From positions 1 through 64,000 of the forward strand of contig JAZLLT010000050.1 of the NCBI GenBank assembly GCA_045598325.1: 64,000 bases of DNA. The letters are read 5' to 3'. This DNA is from RUG14130 sp045598325. GTDB taxonomy: Bacteria; Bacillota; Clostridia; Christensenellales; Aristaeellaceae. Below the pieces are notes generated by a model. That model was not told the origin of the DNA and made no database searches. It saw nothing but the letters and a program-made list of their open reading frames with translations. Below, one piece after another: positions 59,120-64,000 of this stretch. The translations under genes and the position numbers were made by a program. Every line of letters begins with the position of its first letter. Positions within the stretch are counted from its first letter, which is position 1.

Positions 59120-62044
59120 TTATCTGAGCCCGATGCCGTCCACGCCGAACTTCACAAAGGTGTAGTCGTCGGAGTACCGTTCGGCAATGTTCTCATCGAG
59201 CCAGTGCCCGTACAGACTCATCGCGTCGGGGCTCGAAGAATGAGGATCCTTGTGCCCGGGCAGGTGATGGAAGCCCAGAGTGTTCCGCATGGAGGAGGTA
59301 AGCGTGACAGTCAGCACATTCGTGCCCGCGGTGAGTTCGCCGGACACATCCGCGGTGTCGGTGAAGAGCAGTCTGTGCGCGGGGCCGTCATTGACCCGGA
59401 CAGACGCAACGGAGTAATGTCCGTGGAGGGTCAGATACTTCTCATTTCCTTTTGCTTCGATCGTGGTTTTCAGCGTCATGCTGCCGCTGAAGAAGGGGAA
59501 TCCGTCCTGGGGGATGCGGCTGCCGGTCACATAGCGGCGCGGGAGCGTGACGGCGAAGTTTCCGTCTGACCAGAGGGTATCCTCTTCCCCGCCTTCATGT
59601 CCGTCCCATTCCACGCAGAATTTGCCCGCGAGGTACACCGCTTCGATGTCAGTCGTGTAACTTAAGCAGTTCACCATGCTCTCGGTGGTGTCATCATGAT
59701 CGTAGTACACGCCGCCAAACACCTTGTAGTTATGCTCGCTCTGATAGTAGTCCACGCGGAAAATGAGTTCATTTTCGCCGTAGCGAACATACTTCGCGAT
59801 GTCATAGGACTTGAACAGCGGATCAAGTTTGCCCGTGTCCTCGGCGATGACCTCCGCGCCGTTCACGGCCAGATGCGCGCCGCCCATATCCTCCGCCTCA
59901 AGGCGCAGATCCGCGGGCTTCGCGTTGACGGTGAAGGTGTATTTGAGATACACCGTGCGATTGGTCTTTCCGCGCAGCAGTTCGTCACTCACCTGCATGA
60001 CGGGCATCTTTTTCCCGTAGGTTTTCCCGTCATAGGACAAGGCGCAGTAGTCGAGGGGCAGGAGGTTATCGTCCATGTCGGAAATGACGCACTCGGGATT
60101 GACCGTCCGTTTTTCCGCGCCTTTTTCTTCCTTTTCGATGCTCTCCGCGGAGCCGGACAGGAAGACGATGATGGACCCGCACGGTTCAAGATCGAGCGGG
60201 ATGTCGATGCCGCCCGCGGGATTCTTTTCGTAGTGCAGTCCTTCAAAAGCGGGAATCTCGGCGTTAAAGCGGCGGGCACCCTTGGCGTTGATGTGCAGGG
60301 TCGTGCTTTGCGCCTGTTTGTCCGAGAGGTTGACCGCGTAGATGAAGTCGCCGAAATCGCTTCTGCGCACGGTTATGCGGATGGCGGTTTCTTTATTTGA
60401 GAGGCTGAAGCCGGGATTGCGGAGTTCGTCAAAACCGATGGTACCGTTAATACCGATGTTCGCTTCCTCGCCGTTCACGAGATGGGGTTTTCTGCCGGCA
60501 AAGCAGAGTTTGCCGCCGCACTTCACAAATTCGGTCAGCAGTCTCAGGGTGGTGTCATCGATGTTCTCCATTTCGGGAACGACCACCTGCGAATAGGAGC
60601 ACTTGCCGATGCAGAGTTTCTTTCCTTTTACCATGCCATACTTGGCAAGCAGCGTTTCATCCGCGTAATGATGCAGGATGCCCGCGGCGCCCAGCGTCTC
60701 GATGAGTTCCACCCACGCCGAAGAGACTTCATTGATGGTCGAGGAATCATGGCGGTCGAAGGTCAGGTACGCGCTGTGCACGGGATGGATGATCACCGTG
60801 TCCGCGATCTCACGGCTTTCGGAAAGCATATAGCCGAGGCGTGTGAAGTAGTCGTTGAACGCGCGCAGTTCTTCCTTTGCCCAGGGATTGTGGTTGGAGA
60901 AGAAGGCGGGATAATCCCGCTTGCGCTGTCCGCGGATGGAATAGGGATACAGATGCTGGCAGAGGAGGTTGACGCCGTTGACATACTGCCACTCGAGAAC
61001 ACGCTTGAGTTCTTTGGGCGTCACGCTCCAGCCGCAGCAGGCAAAGGACTCGGTGAGTACCTGCTTTTTGCCCAGCTGCATGGCAACGGAAGAAACCTGA
61101 CGGGGCGCGGACTCATCGCGGATATTCCTGCCCAGCCAGTCCATGCCCGGGATATGCTCATACTCGTAGAAGGGCATGATGCCCGCGCAGCACATCATCT
61201 GGCCGAACAGGCTCGATTCCTCGATGGAATGGCCCGTGAGCATGCAGTTGTGCTCGGTGCACCAGCGGTAAATCTGGCCCGCGAAAGATTCCGTATACAG
61301 TTCGTTCATCAGTTTCCAGTAGCGGTAGCGGAAGCGCATGCTGCCCCTGCAGGACACGAAAAGAAAACCCAGTTCATCCAGAATATCGGTGCCGTATTTG
61401 AGATTGTACTTGCGCTTCATAACAGGCGAATACGCCGTCTGATAGCGGAAATACTGGGGTTCATCGGTAAAGAAACCCATCAGCACCTCGCCGAAATCCT
61501 TGGCAAAACGCTTGAAGTATTTCTCGTGGGTCTCTTCGATGAACGCGCGCACGATCTTCCAGTTGAGGATATCGACCACAGAGGAATTGGTCCTGTCATA
61601 GACCGCGAGGACGGGAGCGCCGTCATCATCGGTGATGCGGACCAGTTCGTCGTTTATCACGCGGTAGCACGCCGCCGCTTCGGGATCGAAGGCGTCTTTG
61701 TTTTCGCTTACGAGATAGTGGGCGTAGTTCGCGGGATCTTCCAGCAGTTTCATTCCCGCAAAGCCGCTGGGCCAGCCGTTTTCATCGTATGCCCACGCGC
61801 GCATCTTCTGTTTGCGCGCCTCATCGATGCATTCGCCGACGCAGTGAAACCAGTCTTCCCCCAGATATTCTGTCTGAAGACCGCCGCGGGCGTGCATGAA
61901 GAAACCGCCCATGCCTGCCTGCTTCATGTCGCGGATCTGACTGCGGAGATGGTCGCCTTTCAGTTCATCGTTCCAGCTCCAGAACGGGATGGAGCGGTAC
62001 TCGGTCAGGTCGCCTTTCAGTTTTTCAATCAGGTTTACGCCCAT
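59120..62044 (-). CDS. Large glycoside hydrolase, GH106-like (alpha-L-rhamnosidase)
   Basis: 974 aa, no signal peptide. N-terminal barrel: IPFWSWNDELKGDHLRSQIR, GMGGFFMHARGGLQTEYLG, YDENGWPSGFAG, FFTDEPQYF (Glu/Asp near residue 185) and a HSIEESSLFGQMM segment. C-terminal beta domains (~690-970) resemble a carbohydrate-binding sandwich. Family placement is by motif similarity to GH106, with a related uncharacterised group the alternative. Promoter TATAAT at ~62070. Confidence 0.8.
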   Translation of the reverse strand: MGVNLIEKLKGDLTEYRSIPFWSWNDELKGDHLRSQIRDMKQAGMGGFFMHARGGLQTEYLGEDWFHCVGECIDEARKQKMRAWAYDENGWPSGFAGMKLLEDPANYAHYLVSENKDAFDPEAAACYRVINDELVRITDDDGAPVLAVYDRTNSSVVDILNWKIVRAFIEETHEKYFKRFAKDFGEVLMGFFTDEPQYFRYQTAYSPVMKRKYNLKYGTDILDELGFLFVSCRGSMRFRYRYWKLMNELYTESFAGQIYRWCTEHNCMLTGHSIEESSLFGQMMCCAGIMPFYEYEHIPGMDWLGRNIRDESAPRQVSSVAMQLGKKQVLTESFACCGWSVTPKELKRVLEWQYVNGVNLLCQHLYPYSIRGQRKRDYPAFFSNHNPWAKEELRAFNDYFTRLGYMLSESREIADTVIIHPVHSAYLTFDRHDSSTINEVSSAWVELIETLGAAGILHHYADETLLAKYGMVKGKKLCIGKCSYSQVVVPEMENIDDTTLRLLTEFVKCGGKLCFAGRKPHLVNGEEANIGINGTIGFDELRNPGFSLSNKETAIRITVRRSDFGDFIYAVNLSDKQAQSTTLHINAKGARRFNAEIPAFEGLHYEKNPAGGIDIPLDLEPCGSIIVFLSGSAESIEKEEKGAEKRTVNPECVISDMDDNLLPLDYCALSYDGKTYGKKMPVMQVSDELLRGKTNRTVYLKYTFTVNAKPADLRLEAEDMGGAHLAVNGAEVIAEDTGKLDPLFKSYDIAKYVRYGENELIFRVDYYQSEHNYKVFGGVYYDHDDTTESMVNCLSYTTDIEAVYLAGKFCVEWDGHEGGEEDTLWSDGNFAVTLPRRYVTGSRIPQDGFPFFSGSMTLKTTIEAKGNEKYLTLHGHYSVASVRVNDGPAHRLLFTDTADVSGELTAGTNVLTVTLTSSMRNTLGFHHLPGHKDPHSSSPDAMSLYGHWLDENIAERYSDDYTFVKFGVDGIGLR

Positions 62045-62099
62045 ATATGTTCCTCCGGGTAGTGTTTGGCTATATTATACCATATCCGGACATAAAAGA

Positions 62100-62133
62100 A
62101 AAGAGTCTTTGCAGATCATCTGCAAAGACTCTT
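62100..62133 (-). terminator. Long palindromic terminator after zinc-ribbon gene
   Basis: Near-perfect 15-base arms built on AGAGTCTTTGCAGAT and ATCTGCAAAGACTCT, then TTTTCTTTTA on the minus strand. Confidence 0.9.
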
Positions 62134-62144
62134 GCTGCTTTCAA

Positions 62145-62441
62145 TCAGTAGCGCTCGGGCTTGTTGGCCTGATAGCAATCACGGCAGTAGACGGGACGGT
62201 CTCCGCGGGGCTGGAAAGGAACCTGAGTGGGCTTTCCGCAGCCATCGCAGATCACATCGAACATCTGGCGCTCGGCGCGGGGAGCGGCGGTGCCGTTCTG
62301 GGCGCGGCGTGCGCGGCGGCAGTCGGGGCAGCGGCTGGGCTCATTCTGGAAGCCCTTGTCGGCGTAGAACTGCTGCTCGGAAGCAGTGAAGAGGAATTCT
62401 TTGCCGCATTCACGGCAGGTCAGAGTCTTGTCTTCGAACAT
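62145..62441 (-). CDS. Double zinc-ribbon protein
   Basis: 98 aa. Two zinc-binding units: CRECGKEFLFTASEQQFYAD with CPDC at residues ~9-41, and CDGCGKPTQVPF with CRDC at ~65-90, joined by a basic RRARRAQNG linker. Widespread in Clostridia and annotated as zinc-ribbon protein; function unknown, sometimes seen with cold-shock genes. GGAGG directly follows the 26-codon upstream ORF. Confidence 0.85.
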   Translation of the reverse strand: MFEDKTLTCRECGKEFLFTASEQQFYADKGFQNEPSRCPDCRRARRAQNGTAAPRAERQMFDVICDGCGKPTQVPFQPRGDRPVYCRDCYQANKPERY

Positions 62442-62455
62442 GGTATATACCCTCC

Positions 62456-62536
62456 TTAATTATCACCCGATACTTGTCGGTACCTTGTTAAGCCGTTCCT
62501 TTCATCGGGTGGGATCCACCGGAAGGTGATACGCAT
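62456..62536 (-). CDS. 26-codon upstream ORF in zinc-ribbon leader
   Basis: ATG at 62536 with AAGGAAG about seven bases upstream; TAA at 62458-62456, right against the GGAGG of the next gene. It begins MRITFRWIPPDERNG and ends VSGDN. It lies inside a ~119-base leader predicted from a TATAAT at 62572-62567 and overlaps an eight-base stem (CACCCGAT/ATCGGGTG). Confidence 0.5.
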   Translation of the reverse strand: MRITFRWIPPDERNGLTRYRQVSGDN

Positions 62537-62572
62537 GAACAGGCTTCCTTCAACTGGGTTGTGCATATTATA
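62464..62572 (-). promoter_or_regulatory. Promoter and structured leader of the zinc-ribbon gene
   Basis: TATAAT (62572-62567), -35 weak (TATACA). The leader holds a long-range stem, plus-strand CACCCGAT at 62464-62471 with ATCGGGTG at 62504-62511. Confidence 0.55.
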
Positions 62573-62702
62573 ACACTTATGGCAAAACCTGTATAGGTAT
62601 TTTCGGGGATTAACGCAAATAATACGATTTGTTTGAAATAGACATCGTGCATTGTGAAAAGGACAAAATAAGCGATTATATTGTAACATTCCGCACAAAA
62701 AA
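62573..62702. other. AT-rich intergenic stretch
   Basis: No gene is seen. It carries the -35 region of the zinc-ribbon promoter and ends at the ferredoxin terminator. Confidence 0.5.
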
Positions 62703-62726
62703 CCGCCGGTCCAAACGGACCGGCGG
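62703..62726 (-). terminator. Terminator after ferredoxin gene
   Basis: Arms CCGCCGGTCC and GGACCGGCGG with loop AAAC, then TTTTTTGTG on the minus strand. Confidence 0.92.
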
Positions 62727-62740
62727 ATGCCGCAAAGGGA

Positions 62741-62911
62741 TTATTCCTCTACGGGAGCGCTGACGGGGCAGTTCTCGGCACAAGCGCCGCAGCCCACGCA
62801 CTTCTCAGGATCGATAACATACTTGCCATCACCCTCGGAGATCGCTTCGCAGGGGCAGTTTGCCGCGCAAGCGCCGCACGCGATGCAAGCATCAGTGATC
62901 TTATAAGCCAT
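62741..62911 (-). CDS. 2[4Fe-4S] ferredoxin
   Basis: 56 aa, the classic clostridial size. ATG at 62911 after GGAGGTGCTACC. Two cluster motifs, CIACGACAANCP and CVGCGACAENCP, each CxxCxxCxxxCP. It carries electrons for pyruvate:ferredoxin oxidoreductase, hydrogenase and similar anaerobic enzymes. It is monocistronic, with its own terminator. Confidence 0.95.
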   Translation of the reverse strand: MAYKITDACIACGACAANCPCEAISEGDGKYVIDPEKCVGCGACAENCPVSAPVEE

Positions 62912-62968
62912 GGTAGCACCTCCTTATAGAATTACACATATTATAGCATCAATATTTGCAAAATGCAA

Positions 62969-62997
62969 TTGATTTACGGTAAGTTTTTTGGTATTAT
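62969..62997 (+). promoter_or_regulatory. Promoter of the YkgJ-like gene
   Basis: TTGATT (62969-62974), 17 bases, TATTAT (62992-62997). Transcript start near 63004. Confidence 0.7.
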
Positions 62998-63013
62998 ATG
63001 CGCGGTGATGGAT

Positions 63014-63514
63014 ATGAACAAAGAGATTCTGGATAAAGCCCTCGCGCTGCTTGAGAATGTGACGCCTCTGCGCACAGACTGCGGGCTCCTCTGCGGGAAC
63101 GCCTGCTGTAAAGACAACGGCGACGCAGGCTCCGCCGTGTGGCTACTGCCCGGCGAGGAAGAGACGGATTACCCGTGGGCGGAGGTGACCGAAACCGTGA
63201 CGCCCGTCACGGGAACACTCCTCAGGCAGATTTACTGCAAGGGGTTCTGTGCGCGGGAAAAGCGGCCGTTCCTCTGCCGCATCTTCCCGCTTTCACCCCA
63301 TTTCAGCATAAAGAAAGGCGTCTGGTCCGTGCGCATGGACAGGCGCGCAGCCGCCCTGTGTCCCCTGTTCATCTGCGGCGGCATCAAGGGTCTTGACCCG
63401 GTCTTCACGGAAACCTGCCGCGAGGCGATCCGTCTGATTGCCGCCAATCCCGAGGGCGAGCAGATTCTGAAGATATTGGAACTAGAGGAAGACGCGTTCC
63501 GCTTCGAACTGTAA
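63014..63514 (+). CDS. YkgJ-like cysteine-cluster protein
   Basis: 166 aa from the ATG at 63014 (MNKEILDKALALL); an ATG two codons earlier is equally plausible since the mRNA probably starts near 63004. Cys cluster: CGLLCGNACC at residues ~19-28, then YCKGFCAREKRPFLCRIFPL and CPLFICGG. This is the Zn/Fe-chelating YkgJ family pattern (CxxC...CxxxxCRxFP). Function unknown, perhaps metal binding. Confidence 0.75.
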   Translation: MNKEILDKALALLENVTPLRTDCGLLCGNACCKDNGDAGSAVWLLPGEEETDYPWAEVTETVTPVTGTLLRQIYCKGFCAREKRPFLCRIFPLSPHFSIKKGVWSVRMDRRAAALCPLFICGGIKGLDPVFTETCREAIRLIAANPEGEQILKILELEEDAFRFEL

Positions 63515-63527
63515 CCGCATAAAAGAA

Positions 63528-63552
63528 AAGTCCGCTCGCGCGGACTTCTTTT
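63528..63552. terminator. Bidirectional terminator between convergent genes
   Basis: Arms AAGTCCGC and GCGGACTT with loop TCGC, then CTTTTTTTA; shared with the minus-strand gene at 63554. Confidence 0.9.
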
Positions 63553-63553
63553 T

Positions 63554-64000
63554 TTATTTAATACTCAGTTTGTTGGCGATGTTCGTGAACAGGACCGCCT
63601 GCAGTTCTCTGGTCGCGAGACCGTCCTGCTGTTTGAGTCCCATCCTCTGCTGGAGCGTCAGTACCGCCGAGGCAGTAGCCTCATCGTAAACACCGCTCGT
63701 ATAAGCACTGCTTCCGAGGTAGCCGAGCGATACCAGTTTCTTCTGCAGGTTGCTGACCGCCGTGCCCGTGCTGTTGTAGGAAAGGTCCTTATAGGACGCG
63801 GCGGAGGGCGTCTTGTACTGATACTTGACGGGGGCGTATTCGCAGAACATGATGTCCTGCAGTCCCGCCGTCGCCTTGCCGTCCTGCGTTAGACCGATCG
63901 CCATCTGGAACAGTTTGACCGCGTCCGTGGTCAGGCTCTTGTAGTTGCCGCCGATGTCGCCGTAGAAGTAGCCCAGTTCTTTGAGACGGGACTGGATATC
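63554..64000 (-). CDS. Peptidoglycan-binding-repeat protein (3' part)
   Basis: The 5' end lies beyond the window. Frame open from 64000; an internal ATG at 63904 is not the start. At least two PG_binding_1 repeats (IQSRLKELGYFYGDIGGNY; LQKKLVSLGYLG with DEATASAVLTLQQRMG). Such repeats anchor spore or wall hydrolases to peptidoglycan. The catalytic part, if any, is upstream and unseen. Confidence 0.85.
   Translation of the reverse strand, partial: DIQSRLKELGYFYGDIGGNYKSLTTDAVKLFQMAIGLTQDGKATAGLQDIMFCEYAPVKYQYKTPSAASYKDLSYNSTGTAVSNLQKKLVSLGYLGSSAYTSGVYDEATASAVLTLQQRMGLKQQDGLATRELQAVLFTNIANKLSIK

Noticed and set aside
60482..62062. 526-aa plus-strand ORF
   Set aside because: Antisense of the GH106-like gene; no start signal.

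Overview
The window looks like a chromosome segment of an anaerobic Bacillota (Clostridia, probably a gut or rumen lineage). Evidence: strong GGAGG-type ribosome binding sites, an ftsK-rimO-pgsA-cinA(pncC) core block, clostridial families of unknown function (DUF4317, DUF1294), plant-glycan glycosidases and a fumarase/malic enzyme/lactate dehydrogenase cluster. Base composition was not computed; by eye it is GC-moderate to GC-rich.

Positions 1-~19,540 are the right-hand part of an integrated lambda-like tailed prophage, cut by the left edge of the window. Read leftward on the minus strand it has: a divergent repressor/Cro switch with an operator array (16.96-17.08 kb); an early operon of small zinc-ribbon and DUF proteins, a DnaD-type replication protein, SSB, dUTPase, a DUF1064 nuclease and a Gp37/Gp68 radical-SAM-like protein (8.6-16.9 kb); a late regulator and terminator (8.5-9.1 kb); and a head module (terminase small and large, gpW-like, portal, ClpP-like protease with a probable nested scaffold, decoration protein carrying an InlB B-repeat, major capsid E, joining proteins). 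The repressor, a SWIM zinc-finger protein and the integrase read rightward. The integrase lies beside two minus-strand tRNA-Ser genes, which suggests insertion at the 3' end of tRNA-Ser(GCT).

Positions 19.8-27 kb: a Tet(M)-like ribosomal-protection GTPase, pncC, pgsA, rimO and ftsK/spoIIIE in one minus-strand operon. Positions 27-35 kb: a secreted protein, an alpha-L-fucosidase, YolD and a Y-family polymerase in one overlapping minus-strand operon; a beta-lactamase-like hydrolase; and a TetR/YitT/phosphoesterase set.

Positions 35.1-40.97 kb hold the most unusual locus: one plus-strand operon with a single consensus promoter and a single terminator. It encodes a membrane-anchored transglutaminase-like protein, a PilC/GspF platform, four small pseudopilin-like membrane proteins, a PilT-type ATPase and a regulator that joins a SARP/BTAD head to a degenerate GGDEF domain. 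No PilB or prepilin peptidase is visible. Just to the right, a methionine-rich leader peptide and intrinsic terminator precede a metNIQ transporter that is decayed by a frameshift, a stop codon, active-site substitutions and a deletion.

Positions 43.5-64 kb: a DAACS symporter, DUF1294 and DUF4317 proteins, an M20 amidohydrolase, GH105, xylulokinase, plsY, der, uxaC, class I fumarase alpha and beta, malic enzyme, an L-lactate/malate dehydrogenase, a MATE exporter, a large GH106-like glycosidase, a zinc-ribbon protein with a 26-codon upstream ORF, a 2[4Fe-4S] ferredoxin, a YkgJ-like cysteine cluster protein and the 3' part of a peptidoglycan-binding-repeat protein. GH29, GH105, GH106, XylB and UxaC together point to use of pectin, rhamnogalacturonan and fucosylated glycans.
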